Shown: positions 27,670-36,586 of the stretch, one piece after another
Layout of the letters: every line of letters starts with the position of its first letter
Numbering within the stretch: the stretch's first letter is position 1
Assembly: GCF_001571405.1 (NCBI RefSeq)
Contig: NZ_BCNX01000007.1
Location: forward strand, 284,564-348,563
DNA: 64,000 nucleotides
Reading direction: 5' to 3'
Source: Methanoculleus thermophilus
Lineage (GTDB): Archaea > Halobacteriota > Methanomicrobia > Methanomicrobiales > Methanoculleaceae
Notes under the pieces: generated by a model
Database searches by the model: none
Told to the model about the DNA's origin: nothing
Seen by the model: only the letters and a program-made list of their open reading frames with translations
Program-made: the position numbers and the translations under genes

Positions 27670-28557
27670 TCACTGTCCAATCTTAAAGAGCATCTCCTCA
27701 AGCGTCGGGTAATGAGACTCAATCCGGTCGATCGTCGCGCCATCGGCTGCAAGCGTCGCGGTCGTCCGGTTCAACTCCTCAATAGAGTGAGCTACGGTAA
27801 GGTACCGGCCATCGGAGATGGTGTAGTCGACCGATGTGGTGAAAGTTGCCGGGTCACCGATGCGGAAGAAGACCTGATACGTGAGAGATCCGAACTTCTC
27901 CCGAAGTTCGGGCATGGTGCCCTTAGCCACCACTCTACCCCGGCGCAGGATCAACACCATATCGCAGACCTCCTCTACCTGAAAGAGGTTGTGTGCCGAG
28001 AAGATCACGGTCTTGCCCCGGTCGCGAAGACCTTTGACGTACTCGATCACCGACCGGGAGGTCATGGGATCGAGGCCGGAGGTGGGCTCATCGTAGATGA
28101 GGAGACCAGGGTCGTGCATCAGCGACCGTGCGATCGCAACCTTGCGCTTCATGCCTTTCGAGAGTTCCCCGATCTTTTTCCCGTTTGGCTCGAGCGCAAG
28201 CTCCGCGAGAAGGTCTTCGCGCCGCCTCCGGATGACCTCCTTCCTGAGGCCGTAGATCTCCCCAAAGAACGCAAGGTAGGCATCCACGGTCATCGTCTCG
28301 TAGAGCCGGGACTCCTCAGGGAGGTAGCCCAGGTTCTGCTTCAGATCGAGCGGCCTTCTTGCGACATCGATTCCGTTGATGACGAGGTTACCTGCTGTCG
28401 GGAGAATAAGGCCGGCCATGATCTTTAAGAGCGTCGTCTTTCCAGCGCCGTTGTGCCCGATCACCCCAAGTATCCGTGCATCGTCGAGATCGAAGGTGAC
28501 ACCGTCGAGAGCCGGGAAGTCGCCGTAATATTTGACAAGGGAGCGGGCCGTTATCAT
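27670..28557 (-). CDS. ABC transporter ATP-binding protein (ABC-2 exporter type)
   Basis: 295 residues. Walker A is GHNGAGKTT (residues 34-42), the ABC signature is LSKGMKRKVAIARSL (near residue 136) and Walker B with the following loop is LLIYDEPTSGLD (near residue 155), with the switch His in VIFSAHNLFQ. The 80-residue C-terminal extension is usual for NatA/CcmA-like ATPases. It is divergent from two permease genes across 82 bp and almost surely energises them. The 5' end is supported by the conserved MITARSLVKYYGDF start. Confidence 0.93.
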   Translation of the reverse strand: MITARSLVKYYGDFPALDGVTFDLDDARILGVIGHNGAGKTTLLKIMAGLILPTAGNLVINGIDVARRPLDLKQNLGYLPEESRLYETMTVDAYLAFFGEIYGLRKEVIRRRREDLLAELALEPNGKKIGELSKGMKRKVAIARSLMHDPGLLIYDEPTSGLDPMTSRSVIEYVKGLRDRGKTVIFSAHNLFQVEEVCDMVLILRRGRVVAKGTMPELREKFGSLTYQVFFRIGDPATFTTSVDYTISDGRYLTVAHSIEELNRTTATLAADGATIDRIESHYPTLEEMLFKIGQ

Positions 28558-28639
28558 GGGACACCTCTTTTATGTCTTCGATGTCTACAAATAGTTTGTT
28601 GCAGAGAGTTATGAATCTCTGACGTCACCGGGCATTACC

Positions 28640-30445
28640 ATGAGTCGCGCTTCTTCTATCTGGACGATCGCCGTCTGGGAGATGAACAGGTCGATGACCA
28701 CGATGGGCAGGCATGTCTTACCGCTCGCGGCAGGTTTGCTCGTCCTCCTGGTACTGGTGATGGGGTTTGCCGCCTCAAGCGGCGTCCATATGCAGGACGG
28801 GATCTATCGCATCGGCATCGATGACCCCGAGGTCGCCCGGATCGTCGCCCCTGATAACCGCTTTACCCTCTACCTCGATGATGGCCCGGCCCTCTGGGAG
28901 AACCGGTTTGCATATGATATAATCATCTTAAACGGCGAGGTCTATGCCGCCGAAACAGAGAAAGGGCTGGCGGCGCTAAAGACACTGAAGCGTGATTACG
29001 ATGGTTATGTCTCTCGCGTGGCCGCAGGGGAGCCCGATCTCTTTGCAGGCTACCCGCTCTGGATCGATCTGGAGTACGTGAAGAGCGAGCTTGATTTTCA
29101 GACGGTAATGAGCGGAGAGCAGGCGAGCCCCACGGCAGATACCAGAGTACCCCGCGCTACGCCCGGATCAGTCGAGGCGGTGACGCCCCCACCGTCGGCC
29201 ATGCTGGTCTCCGAGGATGACCTTCGAGTACACCTCGCGGAGGCGAGGAGCGATCACCCCATGAGTCGCTACACCGGTATCCTCTCGGGCAGTTCTGCAA
29301 CAGACGGGCTTCTCGTACCCTCGGAGCTCTCGCCTCCGCTCCCCTACGATGCACTCATTCTTGTCTTCGTCTTTATATTCCCGCTTTATTTCACCTCACA
29401 GTTCTTCATGATGAGCGTGATGAACGAGCGGGTGGGAAGGGCCGGGGAGGCGCTCCTCTCCACCCCGATCAGATCGAGCGCGATCGTCATCGGGAAAGCC
29501 CTCCCCTACTTCGGGCTCATGCTCATCATTGCAGGCGCAATCACCGTCTTTATCGGGGCGCCGCTCACGATCCTCCTCCCGCTCATCCCGGTCATCCTCT
29601 TCTTCCTCGCAAACGCCCTGATCATCGGGATGGCCTCCCGGAGCTTCAAGGAGCTCTCGTTCGTCTCGATATTCTTCTCGACGCTCGCCACATCGTACCT
29701 CTTCTTCCCGACGATCTTTGCAAACACCCATGTCATAAGCATCATCTCCCCCCTCACCCTGATCGTCCTCGAACTCCAAGGTGAGGGATTCACCGCCATG
29801 GAGTATGTCTACTCGACCGCGCTCTTCTTTGCAACAAGCATCATCCTCTTTTATCTCGGCACAATCAACTTCCGCGAGGAGCGGCTCTTTTCCGAGAAAC
29901 CCCTCACATCACGGCTTGCGGACTTCATCTCAGGCGCGATCAACCGCGACCATCCGAACCTTGCGCTCTTCATCCTTGCCGCCTTCACAATACCGTTCGT
30001 CTTTATGGCGCAGATGATGACGCTCGTCCTCTTCTTCAACATCCCGATGCCGCTCTCCCTCGTCCTCCTGACCGTCTCTGCGGCATTCATCGAGGAGTTT
30101 GCGAAGTCGATCGGGATCTACGCCGTAGCACGTGAACGTCCAACGTTCCTGACGCCAAAGAACCTGATCTTCGGGGCGGTCGCCATCGGTCTCGGGTTCC
30201 TTGTCGGGGAAAAACTCCTCCTCTTTGCCACGCTCGCCCAGATCACGGAGTCGATCTTCGGAAGCGTCCTCTTCCTCTCTCTCCAGGTGCTCTGGATGCC
30301 GCTCCTTCTCCATATCACCGGGGTGCTGATCACCGGCGGCTTCCTTCTGCTCGGGGGACGCCACGCCTATGTACCCGGCCTCATCGCGGCGAGCGTGGTG
30401 CACAGCCTCTACAACCTCTACTTCCTCACGGGGGGACTGCTGTGA
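28640..30445 (+). CDS. ABC-2 permease fused to a PrsW-type intramembrane protease domain
   Basis: 601 residues. Residues 1-410 are an ABC-2 permease: a first membrane helix (about 25-45), an extracytoplasmic domain of about 190 residues with a Pro/Thr-rich stretch near 165-190, then membrane helices starting at YDALILVFVFIFPLYFTSQF. Residues about 438-601 form a second membrane unit carrying the four PrsW-family motifs: EEFAK (485-489), GLGFLVGE (517-524), a His in LLHITG (H558) and HSLYN (588-592). These positions are the metal-site residues of the glutamate/His protease clan. The stop overlaps the second permease gene by 4 bp. Proteolytic activity is inference; the motif set is directly visible. 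Confidence 0.8.
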   Translation: MSRASSIWTIAVWEMNRSMTTMGRHVLPLAAGLLVLLVLVMGFAASSGVHMQDGIYRIGIDDPEVARIVAPDNRFTLYLDDGPALWENRFAYDIIILNGEVYAAETEKGLAALKTLKRDYDGYVSRVAAGEPDLFAGYPLWIDLEYVKSELDFQTVMSGEQASPTADTRVPRATPGSVEAVTPPPSAMLVSEDDLRVHLAEARSDHPMSRYTGILSGSSATDGLLVPSELSPPLPYDALILVFVFIFPLYFTSQFFMMSVMNERVGRAGEALLSTPIRSSAIVIGKALPYFGLMLIIAGAITVFIGAPLTILLPLIPVILFFLANALIIGMASRSFKELSFVSIFFSTLATSYLFFPTIFANTHVISIISPLTLIVLELQGEGFTAMEYVYSTALFFATSIILFYLGTINFREERLFSEKPLTSRLADFISGAINRDHPNLALFILAAFTIPFVFMAQMMTLVLFFNIPMPLSLVLLTVSAAFIEEFAKSIGIYAVARERPTFLTPKNLIFGAVAIGLGFLVGEKLLLFATLAQITESIFGSVLFLSLQVLWMPLLLHITGVLITGGFLLLGGRHAYVPGLIAASVVHSLYNLYFLTGGLL

Positions 30446-31524
30446 ACGGCCGTCATATCGGGATCATTGCAAAGAAAGAGTTCCTCGGACTCTCATCGGA
30501 GAAGACGATTCTTTTTGCCGTCCTCCTGCAGGTCTTTATCGCGATGTTCTCCTCGTTCCTGATGGTGGGGCTCACCGCCATGTACGACCCCGAGGCGATC
30601 GAGAGTTACTCCGCGACCACCTACGGTGTCGGCTACACCGGGGCAGATTCACCACTCATCGATGAGTTCGCAAAAAGGGACGACCTCGTGCTTTACCGGA
30701 TGGATCTCCAAACAGCGATCGACGCGCTCAGCGATCGCCAGATCGCAGCGGTGGTTCATGTCCCGGATACACCGCCGGATGCAGAGGGGCCGATCACGAT
30801 CACGCTCTACCTCATCCAGAACGACCTGCAATCGAGCATCATCAACGTGAAGTTAAAAGAGGTCCTCCAGAGTTACGAAAGGGAACTCCGGGAGGTTCGG
30901 GCCGACCGGATGGTCTCCTACCCCATCGGGCTGAACTTCCCTAAGGCCAGTGGCGGTGAGAGTTTCTTTGAATTCGTTTACGGCCTCCTCATTCCCCTGC
31001 TCGTCCTCCTCCCGGCGATCGTCTCGGCGGCGTTGATCATCGATCTCATCACCGAGGAGTACCAGCGCCAGACACTTGAGACACTCATCTCGACGCCGAT
31101 CACGTACACGGAGATGATCTGGGGGAAGATTGCCACCTGCGCAGTCCTGGTTCCGGTCCAGGCAGGAGCCTGGCTCCTTCTTCTCGGGTTAAACGGCATC
31201 GCGGTCGGAAACATAGCCGCAATCCTCCTCCACGCTTCAGTGGGCGGTCTCTTCCTCATCCTTCTTGCGGCAATCGTTGCGCTTCACTACCGTGAGAGAA
31301 CCAGCGCCCAGTTCGTCTTCTCGACGGCCCTCGTCGTGGTCTTCCTCTTCGTTATGGCCGTCCCCTACAACCCCTTAAACCTCATAGTGCGACTCGCGGT
31401 GGATACCGCCGGCCCGATCCACTGGCTGATCCTCGCCCTGACCGCAGGTGCAACGGTGCTCCTCGGCTGGGCTGCAACAGCCTATGCCCAGAAGATCGGG
31501 GAATCCGGCCAGAAAGAACGATGA
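30442..31524 (+). CDS. ABC-2 transporter permease (NatB-like)
   Basis: 360 residues. It has the ABC-2 layout: one N-terminal helix (KTILFAVLLQVFIAMFSSFL), an outside domain of about 130 residues (with DLQTAIDALSDRQIAAVVHV), and about five C-terminal helices with the typical motif LIDLITEEYQRQTLETLIST. It starts inside the end of the permease-PrsW gene (ATGA-type overlap), so both are made together and probably form the membrane pore with the divergent ATPase. The substrate is unknown; the NatAB relatives export sodium or peptides. Confidence 0.88.
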   Translation: MNGRHIGIIAKKEFLGLSSEKTILFAVLLQVFIAMFSSFLMVGLTAMYDPEAIESYSATTYGVGYTGADSPLIDEFAKRDDLVLYRMDLQTAIDALSDRQIAAVVHVPDTPPDAEGPITITLYLIQNDLQSSIINVKLKEVLQSYERELREVRADRMVSYPIGLNFPKASGGESFFEFVYGLLIPLLVLLPAIVSAALIIDLITEEYQRQTLETLISTPITYTEMIWGKIATCAVLVPVQAGAWLLLLGLNGIAVGNIAAILLHASVGGLFLILLAAIVALHYRERTSAQFVFSTALVVVFLFVMAVPYNPLNLIVRLAVDTAGPIHWLILALTAGATVLLGWAATAYAQKIGESGQKER

Positions 31525-31650
31525 GATGAGAGAATTAGAGAACGTCGCATTCCGTCCCGGTGAATCCGACACGACCCGGGGTAGAGATGCCCCCACCCGA
31601 GATCATTTTTGATAAGTTATATATTGTGAATTATACAATTCCGGCCATCG

Positions 31651-32328
31651 ATGACCAACCTCCGCTACCTCAACACAACCTGTGCAGTCTGCGGCGACCC
31701 CTGCCGGTTCACCATCCCCGAGGCCGCCGGCAGTGTCGGGTCGCGGGACCTCGATACCCGTCCGGCCGAACCTCTGCGCTCCACAATCTATGCATGGGTG
31801 AAACGTTGCCCATCCTGCGGTTACTGTGCCCCGGATCCGGGGAAGGCCCCAGAGGGGGTGGCCGACGTGGTGAAACTACCCCGCTACCGCTGGCAGCTCG
31901 ACTCCCGCAGGTTCCCGAGACTTGCAAACACCTTCCTCTGCTGGTCGATCATTCAGGAGGAACTCGGTGCTCCGGCCCAGGCCGCGTGGGCATCCCTCCA
32001 TGCCGCCTGGATCTGCGATGATGAAGGTGATGACGTCCCCGCCCGAATCTGCCGAATACGCGCCGCCGATCTCCTGCGGCGGGCGTGGGAACAGGGGGAT
32101 CGGCTGACCACCCAGGCAGGAGGCGATGAGGCGATCTTGGTAGATCTTCTCCGCAGGGCAGGAAGGTTCCGGGAGGCACGTGCCCTGGTGCGGGAGACGC
32201 TGGAGCAGAACCCGCCGCCCCTCATTGCAGAGATCATGCGGCTCCAGGCCCGGTTGATCGACGCGAAAGACCGCAACACCCATACCGTGGCTGAGGCCCG
32301 ACGCTACAAGATGCCGACGACGCTCTGA
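31651..32328 (+). CDS. Zinc-ribbon protein with helical repeats (DUF2225-like)
   Basis: 225 residues. The N-terminal 70 residues contain CAVCGDPC and later CPSCGYCAPD, two Cys knuckles that should bind one zinc. The rest is helical with repeats resembling TPR (AWASLHAAWICDDEGDD, ILVDLLRRAGRFREARALV). This matches the general shape of DUF2225 proteins, whose role is unknown. It is preceded by an AT-rich promoter (ATATATTGTGAATTATAC region near 31619) and is followed 55 bp later by a radical SAM gene in the same direction. Confidence 0.65.
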   Translation: MTNLRYLNTTCAVCGDPCRFTIPEAAGSVGSRDLDTRPAEPLRSTIYAWVKRCPSCGYCAPDPGKAPEGVADVVKLPRYRWQLDSRRFPRLANTFLCWSIIQEELGAPAQAAWASLHAAWICDDEGDDVPARICRIRAADLLRRAWEQGDRLTTQAGGDEAILVDLLRRAGRFREARALVRETLEQNPPPLIAEIMRLQARLIDAKDRNTHTVAEARRYKMPTTL

Positions 32329-32383
32329 CTGGGCTTTGCGGAGCCTCACCATTTGTATACTGCCCTGCAGATACTGTATAATC

Positions 32384-33691
32384 ATGGATATCACGATCTT
32401 CTCCCCCGGCATCTACACCTACGGCGCCATGCTGATCGGCGGCGTTCTGCGCGATGCGGGACACGAGGTCACGCTCACCCGGACGCCCGAGGTTCCGGAA
32501 GGCTCACTCCTGCTTGCGAGCCTCTTCTCGACCCAGCACCTTCTCGACCCCAAAATCAGGTCGCTTGTCCGGAGACACCGCGAGCGGGGGGGCACGGTCT
32601 ACGTCGGGGGACCGGTCTCGGCCGTACCGGAGATCGTGCTTCGGGAGCTCGCTCCCGATGCGGTGGTCGTCGGCGAGGGCGAGGAGACCGTGGTCCGCCT
32701 CGCCGAGGAGGGCGCCTCGGAGACCCTCCCCGGTATCGCCTACCTTGACGGCGACCAGGCCGTCGTGACGGCCCCCGCCCCACCGGCGCCGATCGATCGG
32801 CCGCTCCCCCTGATCCCGGAGGATATCGGCAGCCAGAGCATCCGGGGCGCGAGCGCGTACATCGAGACCCACCGGGGATGCATCGGGGGATGCACCTTCT
32901 GCCAGGTGCCCCGGTTCTTCGGGAGAGAAGTCAGGAGCAGGCCGCTTGAGAGCATCATCGAGGAGGTGAAGGCATTCCGTGCAGCCGGGGCCAAGCGGCT
33001 CTCGATCTCGGGGGGGACCGGGTCGCTCTACGGCTCCCACGGTTGCGAGATGAATCCCGGGGCCTTCATCGCCCTTCTCCGCGGGATGGCGGAAGTGATG
33101 GGGCCAAAGAATGTATCCGCCCCGGACATCCGCGTCGACTGCATCACCGACGAGATCCTGGACGCCATCCGGCAATATACCATCGGGTGGGTCTTTTTTG
33201 GGATCGAGTCGGGGAGCAACCGGGTGCTCCGACAGATGGGCAAGGGCGCGACCGTCCGCGAGGTCGAGGAGGCGGTGGAACGGTGCCGGGAGCATGGTCT
33301 TCACGTTGCAGGAAGTTTCATCGTCGGCTACCCGGGCGAGACGGAACGGGACTACGAGGCGACAAAAGACCTGGTTGCCGCGCTCTCACTCGACGATGTC
33401 TTCATAAGCAGCGCCGAGCCAATTCCCGGGACGCCGCTCGCCGATCTGGTGATCAGGACGCCTCGCGATAAAAACCCGGCTTTTATGCCGCATACCGGGG
33501 AGTACCGGGCCCTGCATCTTACGGAGAGCGAAGCGCGGTGCTTTGACCTGATGATGCATGCCGATATGTATCGGCCGCAGATTCGGCTTGTGACTGACGA
33601 GGTCTACGCCGCGTACTTAGCCGAGGCAAAGAAACAGGGAGAAGACATCCGGGCGGCAACCGAGCTGATCCTCCGCTACGCCCAAAGATGA
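32384..33691 (+). CDS. B12-binding domain/radical SAM protein (TIGR04014-like)
   Basis: 435 residues from the ATG at 32384 (MDITIFSPGIYTYGAML); a 16-codon upstream extension is not used. The N-terminal 130 residues form a Rossmann-like cobalamin-binding-type domain (GGTVYVGGPVSAVPEIVLRE). The cluster Cys are C166, C170 and C173 in GCIGGCTFC. The SAM-binding segment RLSISGGTG and FFGIESGSNRVLRQMGKGA follow. No DXHXXG cobalamin motif is evident, so B12 may not be bound through His. Related methanogen proteins (MJ0865 family) have no known substrate. Confidence 0.82.
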   Translation: MDITIFSPGIYTYGAMLIGGVLRDAGHEVTLTRTPEVPEGSLLLASLFSTQHLLDPKIRSLVRRHRERGGTVYVGGPVSAVPEIVLRELAPDAVVVGEGEETVVRLAEEGASETLPGIAYLDGDQAVVTAPAPPAPIDRPLPLIPEDIGSQSIRGASAYIETHRGCIGGCTFCQVPRFFGREVRSRPLESIIEEVKAFRAAGAKRLSISGGTGSLYGSHGCEMNPGAFIALLRGMAEVMGPKNVSAPDIRVDCITDEILDAIRQYTIGWVFFGIESGSNRVLRQMGKGATVREVEEAVERCREHGLHVAGSFIVGYPGETERDYEATKDLVAALSLDDVFISSAEPIPGTPLADLVIRTPRDKNPAFMPHTGEYRALHLTESEARCFDLMMHADMYRPQIRLVTDEVYAAYLAEAKKQGEDIRAATELILRYAQR

Positions 33692-33837
33692 GTTCGGGAC
33701 CGGAGATCCCTCTTCTCATTAATTCCTGATCACGACAGATTCTCCCGAACGGGAAACCCTTAAGTATCCTCGATCCTCTACTCCCCCTGCCTTGAAGGGA
33801 TACCCCTTCGCAGGTAAACGAGTTAGAGGGAGATACG

Positions 33838-35244
33838 ATGGCTGGACGACAGACTGGGCCGGCGCTGGAGATGGAGACCCGGCCAAGATTGGGAGAGACG
33901 GTAGACCTGATGCGGGCACATGAGATCAGGGATATCAGGGTTCAGAACCCGGAGGGAGAGAGGCTCGGCGACCTTACCGATATCGCGATCGACCGCGAGA
34001 GTGGCTGTATCAGATACGCGGTGCTCGCCTACGGCGGGATCCTCGGGTTTGGTGAGAAACATTTTGCCATTCCCTGGGAAGCAGTTCGAACCCGCCCGGG
34101 AGAGAGGGTTGCTGTTGTGGATACCGATAAGCAGAGGCTTGATAGTGCATCAGGGTTTTCCCGGGAGAGTATGCCCGCCGAAGGTGACTGGAGCCTGATC
34201 AGGACACCACCACCGGTTCGCGGCGGGGTAGTGGAACCCTCACGCCCGGTAACAGAACGCCCACCCTCGGCGGAGATGGGAGCGGCGGCACCGAAGGCGG
34301 AACCCATGCCCCCGGAAAGAGACGTCCCGATGCCACCGCCCGTCCAGACGGTCGCGGGCGGTTGGGGCGGAGTCCCGACGACCCCGCGCACCGAGGAGCG
34401 GCCGACCCGGAGAGAGACCGTCGTCGAGGAGGTCAGGAGAGAACGTCCGGCAGAAGCGGAGACCCGTCCGGTGATGGGGGCCGAACGCCCCATTACGACC
34501 CCGGGACCGGCTCCCGGGCACATCTCCGCGGCCGACCTGCAGACCTACCTCAAGGGCATGGATTACCCCGCGGGCAGAGAGGATCTCGTCGCCCATGCGC
34601 AGAGGAACAACGCACCGGAGAGCGTGATCACGATACTTCAGGGCTTCAGCGACCGGACCTACCGGTCAGCCGCCGAGGTGAGCGAGGAGTTCGGCAGAGA
34701 GACCCGCGGCGAACGGCCGGGAGCGCCGGAGACCGTCACCCGGGGGGAGCCCGAGGTCCGAAAGACCGTGCCGCACCGGGAACGCATCTCCGCATCCGAC
34801 CTGCAGACCTACCTCAAGGGCACGGATTATCCGGCGGGAAGGGAGGATCTTGTCGCCCACGCGCAGAGGAACAACGCACCGGAGAGCGTGATTGCGGCAA
34901 TCCAGCAGTTCAGTGACCGAACCTATCAGTCGGCTGCCGACGTAAGCGTCGAGTTCGGCAGGGAGACCCACGGCGAGCGGCCAGAAGCATTGGAGACCAG
35001 AGCAAGAGAAACCCGGACTGAGACGGTTACCCGGGAGACTGTGCCGCACCGTGAACGCATCTCCGCGGCCGACCTGCAGACCTACCTCAAGGGCATGGAT
35101 TATCCGGCAGGTAGAGAGGATCTCATCACCCACGCGCAGAGGAATAACGCGCCGGAGAGCGTGATTGCGGCGATCCGGCAGTTCAGCGACCGAACCTACC
35201 GGTCAGCCGCCGAAGTGAGCGAGGAGTTCGGCAAAGTCAGGTGA
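33838..35244 (+). CDS. PRC-barrel protein with three DUF2795 repeats
   Basis: 468 residues. A PRC-barrel occupies about residues 25-95 (IRDIRVQNPEGERLGDLTDI then GFGEKHFAIPWEA). A disordered Pro/Glu/Arg-rich linker follows to about 225. Then three DUF2795 repeats of about 58 residues start near 228, 316 and 406, each ISA(A/S)DLQTYLKG..YPAG to SAA.VS.EFG, separated by charged linkers. DUF2795 is a small helical domain of unknown function. The gene begins after a TATA-like CTTAAGTAT near 33760 and a GAGGGAGAT ribosome site. A paralogue follows directly; see findings. Confidence 0.85.
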   Translation: MAGRQTGPALEMETRPRLGETVDLMRAHEIRDIRVQNPEGERLGDLTDIAIDRESGCIRYAVLAYGGILGFGEKHFAIPWEAVRTRPGERVAVVDTDKQRLDSASGFSRESMPAEGDWSLIRTPPPVRGGVVEPSRPVTERPPSAEMGAAAPKAEPMPPERDVPMPPPVQTVAGGWGGVPTTPRTEERPTRRETVVEEVRRERPAEAETRPVMGAERPITTPGPAPGHISAADLQTYLKGMDYPAGREDLVAHAQRNNAPESVITILQGFSDRTYRSAAEVSEEFGRETRGERPGAPETVTRGEPEVRKTVPHRERISASDLQTYLKGTDYPAGREDLVAHAQRNNAPESVIAAIQQFSDRTYQSAADVSVEFGRETHGERPEALETRARETRTETVTRETVPHRERISAADLQTYLKGMDYPAGREDLITHAQRNNAPESVIAAIRQFSDRTYRSAAEVSEEFGKVR

Positions 35245-35434
35245 CGGAAGGGATCACCTGAATCTGGCAGATGAGGGGCAACCATCCCTTCATCGACCCC
35301 CGCACACCCTTTTTCATCACGGAGAATTCCCTCCCGGGATTTGAGGAAATTTTTAATAATCTCAACGTGCATCGTCCGCTCTGCGCGAAGGCGGAGATCA
35401 CCTTCGAAAGCATATGAGGGAGATGGTGGTTTTT

Positions 35435-36544
35435 ATGGTTGAAACGATTCTGGAGCAGCAGACGCGCAGGACAGAGAGGCAGGAATACTTCTCGTCCGAG
35501 GATATTGTGGGGAAGCGGGTGAAGAACCCGGATGGCTATGACCTCGGTGAGATCTCAAGCCTCCGGGTCGGCCTACCCACGGGAAAAGTGGCATACGCGG
35601 TACTCAGGAGTGGAGGCATGTTCGGTCTCGGCTCGAAGTTCTTTGCAATCCCCATCGAGGCCATGATCTACCGGCCGGGAGACGACGTCTTTGTGGTGAA
35701 TATCAGCAAGTATAAGCTCGAGAACGATCCCGGGTTCGTCGAGGGTGATTGGCCCAGGGAGCCGAACTGGAACCTGATTGAGTCGACCCGCCCGATGGGG
35801 CCCCCGAGCCAGGAAGAGGCGCGGGCCGTGACCCGGGTGGAACCCCCTCCCCGGGAGGTCGTCACGACAGAGCGGGTGGAGGTGCGGGAGAAGGCCGGGC
35901 GAACGGGAATCCCGATAACAGCCGAGGAGGTCGAGGGGAGAGGCACAACGGCGACGCAGTCCGTGATGGAAACCCGGCCTGAGGAGGTCGTCACGACGGA
36001 GCTGAGAGAGACACGAGAGAGAGTAACCGAGGAGACCCGTCCGGTGACGGGAGTCGAACGCCCCACAACAACCCCGGGACCGGCTCCCGGGCACATCTCC
36101 GCATCCGACCTGCAGACCTACCTCAAGGGCATGGATTATCCAGCGGGCAGAGAGGATCTCGTCGCCCATGCGCAGAGGAACAACGCTCCGGAGAGCGTGA
36201 TCACAATACTTCAGGGCTTCAGCAACCGGACCTACCGGTCAGCCGCCGAAGTGAGCGAGGAGTTCGGCAGAGAGACCCGCGGCGAACGGCCGGGAGCGCC
36301 GGAGACCGTCACCCGGGGGGAGCCCGAGGTCCGAAAGACCGTGCCGCACCGGGAACGCATCTCCGCATCCGACCTGCAGACCTACCTCAAAGGCATGGAT
36401 TATCCAGCAAGGAAAGAGGATCTCATCGTCCATGCGCAGAGGAATAACGCTCCGGAGAGCGTGATTGCGGCGATCCGGCAGTTCAGCGACCGGACCTACC
36501 AATCCGCCGCCGATGTGAGCGAAGAGTTTGGAAAGATAGCATAA
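35435..36544 (+). CDS. PRC-barrel protein with two DUF2795 repeats (paralogue)
   Basis: 369 residues from the ATG at 35435 (MVETILEQQTRRTERQEYFS), with ATGs at 35414 and 35423 as alternatives. The PRC-barrel lies at about 20-95 (SSEDIVGKRVKNPDGYDLGE, GLGSKFFAIPIEA), followed by a long Thr/Glu/Val linker and two DUF2795 repeats starting near residues 221 and 309. A TATA-like TTTTAATAAT precedes it at about 35351. Its repeat region is nearly identical in DNA to that of the upstream gene, while the PRC domains are diverged. The pair may form a membrane- or nucleoid-associated scaffold, but nothing in the sequence proves that. Confidence 0.85.
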   Translation: MVETILEQQTRRTERQEYFSSEDIVGKRVKNPDGYDLGEISSLRVGLPTGKVAYAVLRSGGMFGLGSKFFAIPIEAMIYRPGDDVFVVNISKYKLENDPGFVEGDWPREPNWNLIESTRPMGPPSQEEARAVTRVEPPPREVVTTERVEVREKAGRTGIPITAEEVEGRGTTATQSVMETRPEEVVTTELRETRERVTEETRPVTGVERPTTTPGPAPGHISASDLQTYLKGMDYPAGREDLVAHAQRNNAPESVITILQGFSNRTYRSAAEVSEEFGRETRGERPGAPETVTRGEPEVRKTVPHRERISASDLQTYLKGMDYPARKEDLIVHAQRNNAPESVIAAIRQFSDRTYQSAADVSEEFGKIA

Positions 36545-36586
36545 CCACCGGTACCTCGATCTCCGGGGATCCAGGCTCGTTTCCAC

